From UBA970 sp039799785 (GTDB taxonomy: Bacteria > Bacillota_I > Bacilli_A > RFN20 > CAG-826): DNA of 64,000 nt. Position numbers and translations under genes: made by a program. Below the pieces are notes generated by a model. That model did no database searches. It was not told the origin of the DNA and saw nothing but the letters and a program-made list of their open reading frames with translations. Positions 34,356 to 44,490 of the stretch are shown here, piece after piece; positions within the stretch are counted from its first letter, which is position 1, and each line of letters opens with the position of its first letter. The DNA lies in NCBI GenBank assembly GCA_039799785.1, contig JBDLRZ010000013.1, positions 9,187 through 73,186 on the forward strand. Direction: 5' to 3'.

Positions 34356-36059
34356 ATGGGAAAAATTAAACTTTTAGATAGTCAATTAAGTAACATGATT
34401 GCCGCTGGTGAGGTGGTTGAACGCCCAGCAAGTGCCATTAAAGAATTAATTGAGAATGCAATCGATGCAAAGGCAACTAGAATTGAAATTTTGATTGAAC
34501 ATGCAGGTCGAATGTTGATGGAAGTTAGAGATAATGGAGATGGGATGGATCGAGATGATTTATCTCAATCGATTCTTCGACATGCAACGAGTAAAATTCA
34601 CGATGAGTATGACTTATTTCGAATTAAGACCTTAGGTTTTAGAGGCGAAGCGTTACCTTCCATCGCTAGTGTTTCTCAATTGACGATAGAATCCGCTACC
34701 GGCATTGGTCCTGGCTATCAATTAAAATCGGTTGATGGAGTCGTAGAGATTTTACCCATCTCAAGTCGTAAAGGAACAACGGTTAAGGTTGAAAATTTAT
34801 TCTTTAATACACCGGCCCGTTTAAAATTTCTTAAAAACGATTATGTTGAGACGGCCAACATTATCGATGTTGTTTCTCGCATTGCTCTTGGACATCCGTC
34901 TATTTCCTTTACCTTGTTTATCGATGGTAAAAATAGTTTTATAACGGACGGTCGCGGCGATGTTTTACAAGTCATCACTCAAATTTTTGGTGTTCAAACT
35001 GCTAAGCAATTAACGCCGTTTTCTTTTACATCCCACGATGTTAACATTACTGGCTATTTAGGATTACCCAGTTTAGCTAAAAGCCATCGCTACAGTATGT
35101 ATACCTTGGTTAATGGGCGTTCCGTTACATTACCAAAAATCAATCAGGCTCTCTTAGAAGCTTATCGTCCCTATCTTCCTCCAGTTCGATTTCCATGGCT
35201 ATTCCTGCATCTTGCTGTTGATCCTAGCTTAGTTGATGTGAATGTTCATCCCACCAAAAAAGAAGTTCGTTTATCTAAGGAGGATCAACTTAAAACCTCG
35301 TTAGTTCCTGCCATTAGACAATCGTTATCTTCCTTAAATCTATCTCCAAGTGAATCTCAATTCACAGATAAAAATTCAACCAATCATACCCAACCAGCAT
35401 CTATGAATCCTTCTGAACTTCGAGAACCTGAGTTATCAACGGATTGGGTTCCATTAGACTTGCATACTTCAAAGACAATCCAGCATTTAACCGTGGTTGC
35501 CCAAATGCATTTAACTTACATCGTGTGTCGGGATGAACAAGGTAGCATTTACTTAATCGATCAACATGCGGCTGATGAACGAATTCGTTATGAGAAGCAA
35601 TTGGCATTATTGGATGATAAGAAATTTGCTATTACACCGTTGGTTCCTGTGATGGTTGATGTGAAGCCTAGTGATGCTAAATTGTTAACCGAGGAAAGAA
35701 TCCAAGTTCTCGCTTCAATTGGTGTTGAATTAGTTCCGTTTGGTGCAAATGTATATAAAGTGAATACCGTTCCGACATGGGCGATGCAAGACCCTCAATT
35801 TTATGTTGAAGATTTACTTCATCAATTATTTGAGGAACCTACCATTCAACCCGATAAATTACGATTATATGCACTTGCCTCTAAGGCTTGCAAAACCAGT
35901 ATCAAAGCTCAAGATCTATTAACGATGGAAGCAATGCAATCACTTGTTGATCGATTATTTCAATGCCAATACCCCTACACTTGTCCGCATGGTCGGCCAA
36001 CCATGGTTCAATTTAGTAAACGTCAATTAGAGGCGATGTTCAATCGCTCAGGTTTTTAG
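34356..36059 (+). CDS. mutL: MutL mismatch-repair endonuclease
   Basis: A 567-residue GHKL ATPase. ATP-binding motifs are ELIENAIDA, DNGDGMD and GFRGEALPSIASVSQL. The C-terminal domain keeps the metal-dependent nicking motif DQHAADERIRYE and the late CPHGRP, so this is the endonuclease-type MutL of organisms lacking MutH. miaA begins 1 nt after its stop. Confidence 0.97.
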   Translation: MGKIKLLDSQLSNMIAAGEVVERPASAIKELIENAIDAKATRIEILIEHAGRMLMEVRDNGDGMDRDDLSQSILRHATSKIHDEYDLFRIKTLGFRGEALPSIASVSQLTIESATGIGPGYQLKSVDGVVEILPISSRKGTTVKVENLFFNTPARLKFLKNDYVETANIIDVVSRIALGHPSISFTLFIDGKNSFITDGRGDVLQVITQIFGVQTAKQLTPFSFTSHDVNITGYLGLPSLAKSHRYSMYTLVNGRSVTLPKINQALLEAYRPYLPPVRFPWLFLHLAVDPSLVDVNVHPTKKEVRLSKEDQLKTSLVPAIRQSLSSLNLSPSESQFTDKNSTNHTQPASMNPSELREPELSTDWVPLDLHTSKTIQHLTVVAQMHLTYIVCRDEQGSIYLIDQHAADERIRYEKQLALLDDKKFAITPLVPVMVDVKPSDAKLLTEERIQVLASIGVELVPFGANVYKVNTVPTWAMQDPQFYVEDLLHQLFEEPTIQPDKLRLYALASKACKTSIKAQDLLTMEAMQSLVDRLFQCQYPYTCPHGRPTMVQFSKRQLEAMFNRSGF

Positions 36060-36060
36060 G

Positions 36061-36930
36061 ATGATTTATGTCATTGGTGGTCCAACAGGATCTGGCAAAA
36101 CATCCTTAGCGATTGCGTTAGCAAAATTATGGCAAGCACCGATTATTAATGCCGATGCTTTTCAAATGTATCAAGAATTAAATATTGGTACCAATAAAGA
36201 ACTAGCAATTTTAAAACCCTTTAAGCCATATTTATATGATCAATTATCACCTACACAATCTCTATCCGTTGCAATGTATCAAAAGGAATTTCGCTCTCTT
36301 ATTGAAACCCTTATACCAAAGCATCCCAAGATTATTATGGTAGGTGGCACAGGTTTATATATGAAAGCAAGTCTTTATGATTTCGAGTTTGCGCCACAAG
36401 AAGTCAGCATCGATTTAACAAAATTTGATACCTTTGATAACACTAAACTTCATGCTCACTTGGCATCTTTAGACTTAGAGGCAAGTCAAAAAATACATGT
36501 TCAGAATCGTAGACGTGTCTTGCGAGCAATTGCGATCCATCAAACCACCGGAAAAACGAAAAGTGACCAAGAAAAAGCCCAAAAAAAAGCATTATTGTAC
36601 CCTGCAACCTTTATTGGTATCCTACCCCAACGAGACTTTTTATATCAACAACTCGATCAACGCGTGGATGCAATGTTTAAACAAGGGTTACTAGATGAAG
36701 TTAAAACGTTGGTCAAAAAGTATGGCGATAAGCTTTTGGCTTTCCAAGCGATTGGTTACAAAGAAACCATTGCATATTTAAAAGGTAAAACCACACTTGA
36801 TGAAGCAATCCAACTTATCAAACAATCTACAAAGCGGTATGCAAAAAGACAAATCACGTATTTTCGGCATCAATTGCCTATGAAATGGTATGGTAGCGGT
36901 AAAGAAGCCTTTGAGGACCTTACGACATGA
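36061..36930 (+). CDS. miaA: MiaA, tRNA dimethylallyltransferase
   Basis: A 289-residue P-loop enzyme attaching a dimethylallyl group to A37 of tRNAs reading UNN codons. GGPTGSGKTSLA is the P-loop; NADAFQMYQELNIGT, GGTGLYMKA, QNRRRVLRA and YAKRQITYFRHQ are family motifs. The prenyl donor comes from isoprenoid synthesis, in which IspD (52.3 kb) takes part. Overlaps the DUF951 gene by 4 nt. Confidence 0.96.
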   Translation: MIYVIGGPTGSGKTSLAIALAKLWQAPIINADAFQMYQELNIGTNKELAILKPFKPYLYDQLSPTQSLSVAMYQKEFRSLIETLIPKHPKIIMVGGTGLYMKASLYDFEFAPQEVSIDLTKFDTFDNTKLHAHLASLDLEASQKIHVQNRRRVLRAIAIHQTTGKTKSDQEKAQKKALLYPATFIGILPQRDFLYQQLDQRVDAMFKQGLLDEVKTLVKKYGDKLLAFQAIGYKETIAYLKGKTTLDEAIQLIKQSTKRYAKRQITYFRHQLPMKWYGSGKEAFEDLTT

Positions 36931-37127
36931 TCAATTTTCAATATCAAGTTGGCACCGTTGTAGAAATGAAAAAACCTCATCCATGTGCCTCTCGTTCATC
37001 CCAATTTACTATTGTAAAAACGGGTGCAGATATCAAAATGAAGTGTATGGGTTGTGGCAATGTCATGATGCTAAGCCGAGACCACTTCAATCACCGTATT
37101 CGCAAAATCATCACACCTAATCTTTAA
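36927..37127 (+). CDS. DUF951 family protein
   Basis: A 66-residue conserved Firmicute protein of unknown function. VEMKKPHPC, GADIKMKCMGCGNVMMLSR and the basic C-terminus are typical; the three cysteines (one in HPC, two in CMGC) suggest zinc binding, and the fold is predicted to be OB-like. ATGA overlap with miaA shows it is translated as an operon member. Confidence 0.88.
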   Translation: MINFQYQVGTVVEMKKPHPCASRSSQFTIVKTGADIKMKCMGCGNVMMLSRDHFNHRIRKIITPNL

Positions 37128-37151
37128 ATCAAAAGCCTATTGATAAGGGAG

Positions 37152-38942
37152 ATGAAGATTCGAAACTTATCATTACATTATCCTTTACCAAATCAAAAGA
37201 AAAAAATCATCTTTGATCGACTCAATGTAGAATTTCTCTCACGAGGTATGACTGCAATTACAGGTGATTCTGGTATCGGTAAATCCTCTTTGCTTAAAGT
37301 GTTAGGAAATATTATCAAACCGAGTAAAGGTAAAGTAATTTTAACTGAAGCGAACACGTCAGGCCCACCAATTTATTTATCAGATCAACTTGAACTAATT
37401 CCAAATTGGAAGGTCAGTGACTATCTTGAATCTGATATTCAAAAATCTCACATACAATCATTAGGATTCAGCGAAGATGATCTTCACAAAACGTTTCGCC
37501 AGCTTTCTGGTGGTCAACAAGTTCGCTTAAAAATTATTTTATTTTTATGTCAATCTGCATCTGTTTATTTGCTAGATGAACCAACGCATGCATTAGATGA
37601 ATTCAATCGAAGAAAACTCATTGGATTTTTAATAAATCAGTCGGTTCAAAAATCAATTATCATCGCAACTCACGACAAAGAACTCATTGAAAAGTCTGAT
37701 GCCATATTGAACATCCAAAATCCCTTTAAAACATCGCTTGTATTCCGTAATCATTCATCCATTTTACGCTCGACAAACAATCCTGATACGAAGCAAAACT
37801 ACCATAAGTCTCGGCATCGATGGTTCCAACAACTAGAAAAACTTCATCGTGGTGGGGTTGTCGGATTGATGATTTCAGCAGGAATTTGGATTATCCAAAT
37901 TGCGCTCTTTTTATCGTGTATTTTCACCTTACAATTTCAAATTCAAATGAATCAGTATACGCAATTGCTTCATACTGATCCTTGGTTAGAGGTGGTTGAA
38001 AGACAAACGATACCCATCCATGATTCACCTTTTCAATTAGTCAAAACAACCTTTCCAAAATCAGAAAGTTTTCAAACCATCATTCAAGATTCACAAACTG
38101 CATTATGGTTAGTGGATATTTCGACTTGGTTTCCTAAATTCCTTGCCTTGGATGGTATTCAGGTCATGATTCGATTTGTGGATTTACCATTTGATGATGC
38201 TAATATCACGACTTCTTGGATTTATCCGAAAGCATATTTGCCCGAGACCCTTTCATTATCGACGATACCTATAACTAATCATGGCGATTTTTTTTCATTT
38301 TCAGGGCCTATCCAAATACTGAATACTAGACCACCATTAACATGGTTTGAACCACCACAATTATTATTATCCTATTGGCAATGGTTAGGATTATTAACCC
38401 ATCATGAAACAGTTTTAGAATCAGAAACCACTAATTTTCTCAATGCATATTTAACTTTTGTTCCACCGCCTCATGCATTAATTTTTGACACCGAAATCAA
38501 TCATCGAAACGTGATGGATTCATTAACAGATCATCCTTGGCGTTTCACCGTACCCACAGAAAAAATTTATCCACTTATCAATCCTTTGATGAAACCTCTA
38601 TTAGATTTTCTTCCTATTTTTTCTGTAACTTTAATTTTGATTTGGGTTGCTTTATGGTGGTCGAGATTACATTGGATTTATCAAAACCATCATCGAGATT
38701 GGCATTGGATGCTTGCAATTCACCAACCTGCTGCAAGAATTTGGTTTCATATCACGCATTCATTCCACAAACGATCAATGATTACGCATGGTATCTCTAT
38801 CGCTTTTTTAGGGATAATAATGGAACTCCAAACGCTTGTGAATTTGCCAAGTATCTTCATGATTTTGATTATGCAGTTGAGCGTTTGGGTTATCATCGAA
38901 TACTTAAAATTAATCATGCTCCAATGGTTTAAATATGTTTGA
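37152..38942 (+). CDS. Fused ABC ATPase-permease, first of a pair
   Basis: A 596-residue protein. The N-terminal ATPase has Walker A GDSGIGKSS (38-46), signature LSGGQ (118-122), Walker B YLLDEP (139-144) and switch His in ATHDKE. One transmembrane helix (about 236-260) is followed by an extracellular domain of about 220 residues, then three helices in the last 110 residues. This is the MacB/FtsX (type VII) layout with ATPase and permease in one chain. The region at 525-540 is unusually rich in Trp and His. The start is uncertain: ATG 37152 gives a normal ABC N-terminus, while TTG 37140 is an alternative. It overlaps its partner gene by 8 nt. Substrate unknown. Confidence 0.75.
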   Translation: MKIRNLSLHYPLPNQKKKIIFDRLNVEFLSRGMTAITGDSGIGKSSLLKVLGNIIKPSKGKVILTEANTSGPPIYLSDQLELIPNWKVSDYLESDIQKSHIQSLGFSEDDLHKTFRQLSGGQQVRLKIILFLCQSASVYLLDEPTHALDEFNRRKLIGFLINQSVQKSIIIATHDKELIEKSDAILNIQNPFKTSLVFRNHSSILRSTNNPDTKQNYHKSRHRWFQQLEKLHRGGVVGLMISAGIWIIQIALFLSCIFTLQFQIQMNQYTQLLHTDPWLEVVERQTIPIHDSPFQLVKTTFPKSESFQTIIQDSQTALWLVDISTWFPKFLALDGIQVMIRFVDLPFDDANITTSWIYPKAYLPETLSLSTIPITNHGDFFSFSGPIQILNTRPPLTWFEPPQLLLSYWQWLGLLTHHETVLESETTNFLNAYLTFVPPPHALIFDTEINHRNVMDSLTDHPWRFTVPTEKIYPLINPLMKPLLDFLPIFSVTLILIWVALWWSRLHWIYQNHHRDWHWMLAIHQPAARIWFHITHSFHKRSMITHGISIAFLGIIMELQTLVNLPSIFMILIMQLSVWVIIEYLKLIMLQWFKYV

Positions 38943-41541
38943 GGCAATTGGATTAGAAAAACGTTTTGGTAATGAAATTTTATTTCAAGATTTTACATTT
39001 CAATTACCAAGTAAAGGATTGATCTTGTTAACTGGTCCAAGCGGAAGTGGAAAAACAACACTCCTTCAAATCCTTCAACTCAATCAACCCAGTAAAGGTC
39101 GCCTTCGATTTGATGGCATTGAATTATCGCTACTAAATGCTCAACAACGAATTGATTTTAAAAGGCAATTTATTGCTTCCGTTCAACAAGATGTCAACTT
39201 GATTGATCATGCAACCATTCAAGATCATCTGTTGATGATTCAACATATTAAGGGGCAATTTCAACGGCCGCATATTAAACTTGCTATCCAACAATTTCTG
39301 CAAGAGGTTTCTCCTCAACAAAGGTTAATGACGTTATCAAGGGGCCAACGTCAAAGGTTCGCGATGTTACTTGCTTGCATGGGTCATTCGAAAATACTGC
39401 TTTTAGATGAACCGACAACAGGTTTGGATATAGCGAATCGAAACCGAATTTATCACTTGCTTGCATTATTAAAACTTGACCAACTTATTGTCATGAGTTC
39501 ACATCAAGCATTAGATGATGGATTGAAAATGGATGGTCATCTATCTTTGCCCAACTCCCAAGTGATGAAGATTCAAATGGATAAAAAAAGGGACAGAATT
39601 TTACCCATCTTGAAACAATCTCCATGGCCCATTATTTGGTATTTTCAGTACCATCAAAGACAAAGAAAATTTCAGAAATATCGCAAACGCCTACACTTTT
39701 CTCAGACGTTTGTTTTTGCCACGATGGGTGTCATGATTTCTTTGATGATGTTTGTTGGAAAGGAAATCATGCGGGTTACGGAAACTATGATAGGAGGGCA
39801 ATATCAATATGTTGAACCTCTATTAAAAAACAAATTGATTTTGGAATCTACTGAATCATCTGATCCAATCTTCGCGACCATACCATTTGAAATCGAATTA
39901 AGAACATACTATGAAGAATCTTATTTTGAATACTTAAAATCTTTTCATCACTTTTATTTCGACATTAAAGGTTTTCAAGTCGTGCTCAAAGATTTTCACC
40001 TGGGATTGATTAATTTAGTTGAAAAGCCAATTTCCCAATCATCTCCATTTTCTTCGATGCCAATGAGAGATGATGAAATTGTTTTAGGCGTTCAAACGCA
40101 TCATCTTAAATTTCTTGCTCAGTCTTTAAACTGTTTTCCAACATTGGTTTCAATTAATGAAGCATTAGTCCAATCATCCTTAGCTATTCAATTAAAAATC
40201 TATGTCCCTGAATGGCAATACCGTGATGAATCAACTTTCTATTTAACAAAGATTGAATTAACAGGAATACCAACATGGTTTCATTCAACTTTGGATTATC
40301 CAAAAAAGATTTATGAGAACCGTTTACGAATGCCAAGTAAAGGGTTTGAGGAAATATATGAGAATCAACCATGGAGAGTGGCAAAAACCACGATGATTCA
40401 AGTAAAGGATGATGGGGTTTTACTGAAAGATTGGCATAAATTAGAAACGTGGCAACATTATCATTTACAACGCCATCCATCCCTTGGTTGGCAAGTTTTT
40501 AAAACTCAACACCCTAGAAATTTACAATTGAATGTTAACGATTTACCTACATCCTTTCATTACCATTCGAAGGTTGGTTACCATTATTATCCAGAGCAAA
40601 AACTAAGTGGTTATGCGCAGCCATTCTTTTTCAATTCTCAACCAGAAGGTAATATAAACTATCTTGAAACCTTGAAAGATATTAAAGAGCCTTTCGCTTG
40701 GCTTGATGTCCTACCTCCAAATCAAACTTTATTAGGTTATATCCTCGCCAATCCAGGTACGAGCATAAAACTAAAAACGGATGCGGTTTATCAAAACATG
40801 TCCATGCATGAGATTGTTGTATCGAATAGTTTACTGGAATTTTGGAATCTAACCATTGGTGATAAGGTTTATATTGATCACGGTATATACCCAAATTTAA
40901 ATGAAGCAGGACAAATTGAGGTCATCAAGCAGTCAAGTCTTAAAATCATCGGAGGAATAGAAACAGATGGACATTGGCTTTATCATCACCCTCATTGGTT
41001 GACCCATTGGTTGATGATCCAGGCATTCACACCTAGTTATCTTTTAGAACCTGAGGCCTGGATTTTTTATGAAAACGTTTTAACCACATCTGAATTTAAA
41101 ACCATCAACCCATTAAAAGAAGTTCAGGAATCCGTTCAAGACATTCAATCAATATTAGCAATTTCATTAGGTATCTGGTTTTTAATGGTTGGTATTCCAT
41201 TAATATTTTTGTTTTATTATTATTCGGTTCAAACGTTAATTGCTGATCAAAATAATATAAAGACACTAAAAGGATATGGTGCACCTTGGACTTATGTTGA
41301 AAATTGGTATGGTGTGAAATTGTTCGTCTTGGCAATCGAGGTCATGATTCCAACTTTAAGTCTTTTACTGATGATGGATTATTTGCTGAAAGCATGGTTA
41401 GGGCAATATTTCTACCTTTCCATTGCATACCAGTTTCCAATTGAAACAATTGCTATCTTTATGCTGTTTGTATTGGTATTTTATGGTGCTTCAATCACGA
41501 TTCAACTTAAGACATTAAAACAATATTTTCAAAATATTTAA
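38935..41541 (+). CDS. Fused ABC ATPase-permease, second of a pair
   Basis: An 868-residue protein with the same layout as its neighbour but a larger extracellular domain (about 450 residues between the first helix near 262-278 and the second near 725-750). Walker A is GPSGSGKTT (34-42), the signature is altered to LSRGQRQRF (134-142), Walker B LLLDEPTTGLD, switch His in SSHQAL. The three final helices form an FtsX-type bundle. Coupling to the first gene suggests a heterodimeric transporter or mechanotransmission machine acting on lipids, lipoproteins or antimicrobial peptides; that is inference. Confidence 0.75.
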   Translation: MFEAIGLEKRFGNEILFQDFTFQLPSKGLILLTGPSGSGKTTLLQILQLNQPSKGRLRFDGIELSLLNAQQRIDFKRQFIASVQQDVNLIDHATIQDHLLMIQHIKGQFQRPHIKLAIQQFLQEVSPQQRLMTLSRGQRQRFAMLLACMGHSKILLLDEPTTGLDIANRNRIYHLLALLKLDQLIVMSSHQALDDGLKMDGHLSLPNSQVMKIQMDKKRDRILPILKQSPWPIIWYFQYHQRQRKFQKYRKRLHFSQTFVFATMGVMISLMMFVGKEIMRVTETMIGGQYQYVEPLLKNKLILESTESSDPIFATIPFEIELRTYYEESYFEYLKSFHHFYFDIKGFQVVLKDFHLGLINLVEKPISQSSPFSSMPMRDDEIVLGVQTHHLKFLAQSLNCFPTLVSINEALVQSSLAIQLKIYVPEWQYRDESTFYLTKIELTGIPTWFHSTLDYPKKIYENRLRMPSKGFEEIYENQPWRVAKTTMIQVKDDGVLLKDWHKLETWQHYHLQRHPSLGWQVFKTQHPRNLQLNVNDLPTSFHYHSKVGYHYYPEQKLSGYAQPFFFNSQPEGNINYLETLKDIKEPFAWLDVLPPNQTLLGYILANPGTSIKLKTDAVYQNMSMHEIVVSNSLLEFWNLTIGDKVYIDHGIYPNLNEAGQIEVIKQSSLKIIGGIETDGHWLYHHPHWLTHWLMIQAFTPSYLLEPEAWIFYENVLTTSEFKTINPLKEVQESVQDIQSILAISLGIWFLMVGIPLIFLFYYYSVQTLIADQNNIKTLKGYGAPWTYVENWYGVKLFVLAIEVMIPTLSLLLMMDYLLKAWLGQYFYLSIAYQFPIETIAIFMLFVLVFYGASITIQLKTLKQYFQNI

Positions 41542-41638
41542 CATTCTACTATCTTTTTAAAATAGTTGTGGTATTATCTTTCACGTAGCAGCAAAATGTT
41601 AGCTCCTACTAATACTAATTGAAAGGTTTAGGTTTTCG

Positions 41639-41842
41639 ATGAAAGGCTCAGTCAAGATGTTCAACAAAGAAAAAGGCTACGGCTTCATTCGCACTGAAGA
41701 CGGAAAAGATGTCTTTTTCCATCATTCTTCGATTCTTATGGACGGTTACAAAACCGCCGAAACTGGGGAACCAGTTGAATTCGAAGTTGAAGATTCCGAT
41801 CGTGGTCCACGCGCCAAAAATATTAAAAAGTTACCTCGGTAA
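41639..41842 (+). CDS. cspA: Cold-shock domain protein
   Basis: A 67-residue single-strand nucleic-acid-binding protein. RNP1 is KGYGFI and RNP2 VFFHHSS. The likely -10 is TATTAT at 41572-41577, giving a leader of about 55 nt that includes CTCCT (41604-41608) able to pair with the AGG-containing ribosome-binding region; this may regulate translation by temperature. Monocistronic, with its own terminator. Confidence 0.95.
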   Translation: MKGSVKMFNKEKGYGFIRTEDGKDVFFHHSSILMDGYKTAETGEPVEFEVEDSDRGPRAKNIKKLPR

Positions 41843-41866
41843 TTTTTGATAAATTAGTGCTAAGAC

Positions 41867-41893
41867 AAAAGTCGCCCTCGGGCGACTTTTTTA
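41867..41893 (+). terminator. Rho-independent terminator of cspA
   Basis: Stem AAAAGTCGCC / GGCGACTTTT with CTCG loop, followed by T-rich sequence. Confidence 0.92.
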
Positions 41894-41916
41894 TTTCTTT
41901 CAGTCGCTATTTCCTT

Positions 41917-41922
41917 TATAAT
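41917..41922 (+). promoter_or_regulatory. -10 box for ychF, very short leader
   Basis: Perfect TATAAT overlaps an apparent upstream ATG (41921), which therefore cannot be on the mRNA. The predicted start near 41929 leaves 7 nt before the ATG at 41936. Confidence 0.5.
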
Positions 41923-41935
41923 GAGTGAGGTCAAT

Positions 41936-43039
41936 ATGGGATTAAAAGCTGGCATTGTTGGGTTACCCAACGTAGGCAAATCAACATTATTTAATGCAAT
42001 TACAAACGCTTCTGTTGAAGCGGCAAATTATCCTTTTGCAACGATTAATCCAAATACTGGGGTTGTTGCTGTTCAAGATGAACGATTACAATTTTTATCA
42101 TCCCTTTTTAAACCAAAGAAAACGATTCCAGCTACGGTAGAATTTGTGGACATCGCTGGGCTAGTCAAGGGTGCTGCAAAGGGCGAAGGCTTAGGTAATC
42201 AGTTTCTTGCAGCGATTCGCGAAGCAGATGCCATTGTCCAGGTTGTACGATGTTTTGATTCGGCAGAAATTATCCACGTTGAAAACTCAGTCAACCCTGA
42301 ACGAGACATGGATATTATTAACCTGGAATTAATTCTTGCAGATTTAGATGCTATCCAAAGAAGATTAGATAAAGTCAATTCCAAAGCAAGAGGTAATGAT
42401 AAACTCGCCATTGCAGAACTCGCCATGCTACAAGTCCTAAAACCTCAATTAATGGACGGTACCCCTGCCCGATTAGCGACCCTAACAACCGATCAAAGAA
42501 ACCTTCTAAATCAAGAATATCAACTGCTCACCAATAAACCGATCCTATACGTTGCCAACATTGCCGAGGATGGATATGGTCAATTAGCCTCAAATCATTA
42601 TTATCAACAAGTCCTTAAAAGAGCGACGCAAGAAGGTGCCCAAGTTGTACCAATTTCATGTGAAATTGAATCCCAAATTTCAAAATTAGCGGATGCAGAA
42701 AAGAAAGAATTCCTCACCACGCTTGGCATCGCTGAACCAGGTTTAAATCCATTAGTGAGAGCAACATATCGTTTACTAAAACTAGCAACGTATTTTACAG
42801 TTGGTGAGGATGAATGCCGTGCTTGGACATTCCATCAAGGGATGACGGCCCCACAAGCTGCTGGTGTCATTCATACCGACTTTGAAAAAGGATTTATCAA
42901 AGCAGAAATTTATCATTATGATGATATATCGAAACTTAAATCTGAACCTGCTGTTAAAGAAGCGGGAAAATTAAGAATGGAAGGAAAGGAATATATCGTA
43001 AAAGATGGAGATATCATCTTTTTCCGATTTAATGTGTAA
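41936..43039 (+). CDS. ychF: YchF/OLA1 ribosome-binding ATPase
   Basis: A 367-residue TRAFAC-class NTPase that hydrolyses ATP and binds the ribosome. It starts MGLKAGIVGLPNVGKSTLFN as in its relatives, has DIAGLVKGAAKGEGLGN, and ends with the TGS-domain FRFNV. The ATG at 41936 is chosen over 41921 on the basis of family N-terminus and promoter position. gltX follows 2 nt later. Confidence 0.96.
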   Translation: MGLKAGIVGLPNVGKSTLFNAITNASVEAANYPFATINPNTGVVAVQDERLQFLSSLFKPKKTIPATVEFVDIAGLVKGAAKGEGLGNQFLAAIREADAIVQVVRCFDSAEIIHVENSVNPERDMDIINLELILADLDAIQRRLDKVNSKARGNDKLAIAELAMLQVLKPQLMDGTPARLATLTTDQRNLLNQEYQLLTNKPILYVANIAEDGYGQLASNHYYQQVLKRATQEGAQVVPISCEIESQISKLADAEKKEFLTTLGIAEPGLNPLVRATYRLLKLATYFTVGEDECRAWTFHQGMTAPQAAGVIHTDFEKGFIKAEIYHYDDISKLKSEPAVKEAGKLRMEGKEYIVKDGDIIFFRFNV

Positions 43040-43041
43040 CT

Positions 43042-44490
43042 ATGCTAGATCCTAAAAATATTCGCGTTCGCTACGCTCCATCACCAACGGGTTTTTTACA
43101 TATCGGTGGTGCTCGAAGTGCATTGTTCAATTATTTATTTGCCAAGAAACATCAAGGTCAATTTATTATTCGCATCGAAGATACGGATATCGAACGCAAT
43201 GTTGAGGGTGGTGAAGTAAGTCAAATTCGTGACCTTAAATGGTTGGGCATCTTACCCGATGAATCTCCGCTAGAACCTAATCCTAAATATGCTCCATATC
43301 GACAAATGGAACGACTAAACACATATCAACAATATGCCAATCAACTTTTAAAAGAAGGTCATGCATATGAATGTTATTGTTCGGAAGAAGAACTCGAACG
43401 TTCACGTGAAGAACAACTTGCGAGAGGGATTGCTGCCCCGCAATATAATCGGAGATGTTTACATTTAAGCAAAGAAGATAAAGATACATTTATTAGTCAG
43501 GGAAGAAAACCAGTTATTAGAATTAAACTAGAAGATCATTTAACCGTCGCTTTTGAAGATATGGTCAGAGGTCCGGTTTCCTTTAACAATGATGATATCG
43601 GCGATTGGGTTTTAATCAAATCCAATGGTATCCCCACGTACAATTTTGCAGTTGTCATCGATGACTATTCCATGGACATTACCCATGTCTTTCGCGGAGA
43701 GGAACACTTATCGAATACCCCAAAGCAAATTCAAGTTTATCGATATTTGAAATTTCCAATTCCTCAGTTCGGTCATATGACGATTATTGTCAATGAACAT
43801 GGAAAGAAACTATCCAAACGCGATGCCTCTATTGTTCAATTCATGTCACAATACCGCGAGATGGGTTACTTACCTGAAGCAATTTTTAACTTTATTTTGT
43901 TGTTAGGTTGGTCTCCAGAAGGCACCCAAGAAATATTTACAAAAGCGCAAGCGATTGCCGCTTTTGATGCTAAACGTCTTTCGTCCTCACCATCGATGTT
44001 TGATCCGCAAAAAATGAATTGGTTAAATAACTATTATTTGAAGCAACTTTCAGATGATACGTATTGGAATTTGATTGCGCCATTTATTAACAAAGCTCCA
44101 GGTGCTCAACTTTTAAGTGAAACCTCACTTAAACTACTTGCAAAAACCTTTAAGGAACAGCTTGCATATGGCGTTCAAATTTTAGATTTAGTGAAGCCTA
44201 TTCTTGATCCAACATTTTCCTTTGATGATGAAGCAAAGGCACTTCTAGAAAGTCAAGATGGGCAAAAGGCCTTGGCATTATTCACTGAAAAATTATCTCA
44301 GTTGGTCGAAATTCAAGGTCCCAATATCAAAGAGATTTTTAAAGCCATTCAAGCAGAAACGGGTTTAAAAGGTAAACCATTATTTATGCCTGTTAGATTA
44401 AAATTGACGGGTCAATTACATGGTGCGGAGTTAGCCAATATCATTCCGATTCTTGGTAAAGAACTAACATTAAAGCGGTTAAAAGCATGA
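43042..44490 (+). CDS. gltX: Glutamyl-tRNA synthetase
   Basis: A 482-residue class I synthetase. The HIGH-type motif is PSPTGFLHIGGARSALFNYL and the KMSKS-type motif KKLSKRDASI. CYCSEEELE holds part of a zinc-like Cys cluster. As tRNA-Gln is encoded in this window, whether the enzyme is discriminating or also charges tRNA-Gln for GatCAB cannot be decided here. Overlaps argS by 4 nt. Confidence 0.96.
   Translation: MLDPKNIRVRYAPSPTGFLHIGGARSALFNYLFAKKHQGQFIIRIEDTDIERNVEGGEVSQIRDLKWLGILPDESPLEPNPKYAPYRQMERLNTYQQYANQLLKEGHAYECYCSEEELERSREEQLARGIAAPQYNRRCLHLSKEDKDTFISQGRKPVIRIKLEDHLTVAFEDMVRGPVSFNNDDIGDWVLIKSNGIPTYNFAVVIDDYSMDITHVFRGEEHLSNTPKQIQVYRYLKFPIPQFGHMTIIVNEHGKKLSKRDASIVQFMSQYREMGYLPEAIFNFILLLGWSPEGTQEIFTKAQAIAAFDAKRLSSSPSMFDPQKMNWLNNYYLKQLSDDTYWNLIAPFINKAPGAQLLSETSLKLLAKTFKEQLAYGVQILDLVKPILDPTFSFDDEAKALLESQDGQKALALFTEKLSQLVEIQGPNIKEIFKAIQAETGLKGKPLFMPVRLKLTGQLHGAELANIIPILGKELTLKRLKA

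Noticed and set aside
38537..38932. Open frame of 131 codons inside the first fused ABC gene
   Set aside because: It overlaps conserved transmembrane coding sequence in another frame and has no domain or ribosome-binding site.
43401..43410. TTCACGTGAA, the core of the parS site
   Set aside because: The outer bases do not match the 16-bp parS palindrome, and the site lies within gltX coding sequence encoding Arg-Ser-Arg-Glu; probably chance.
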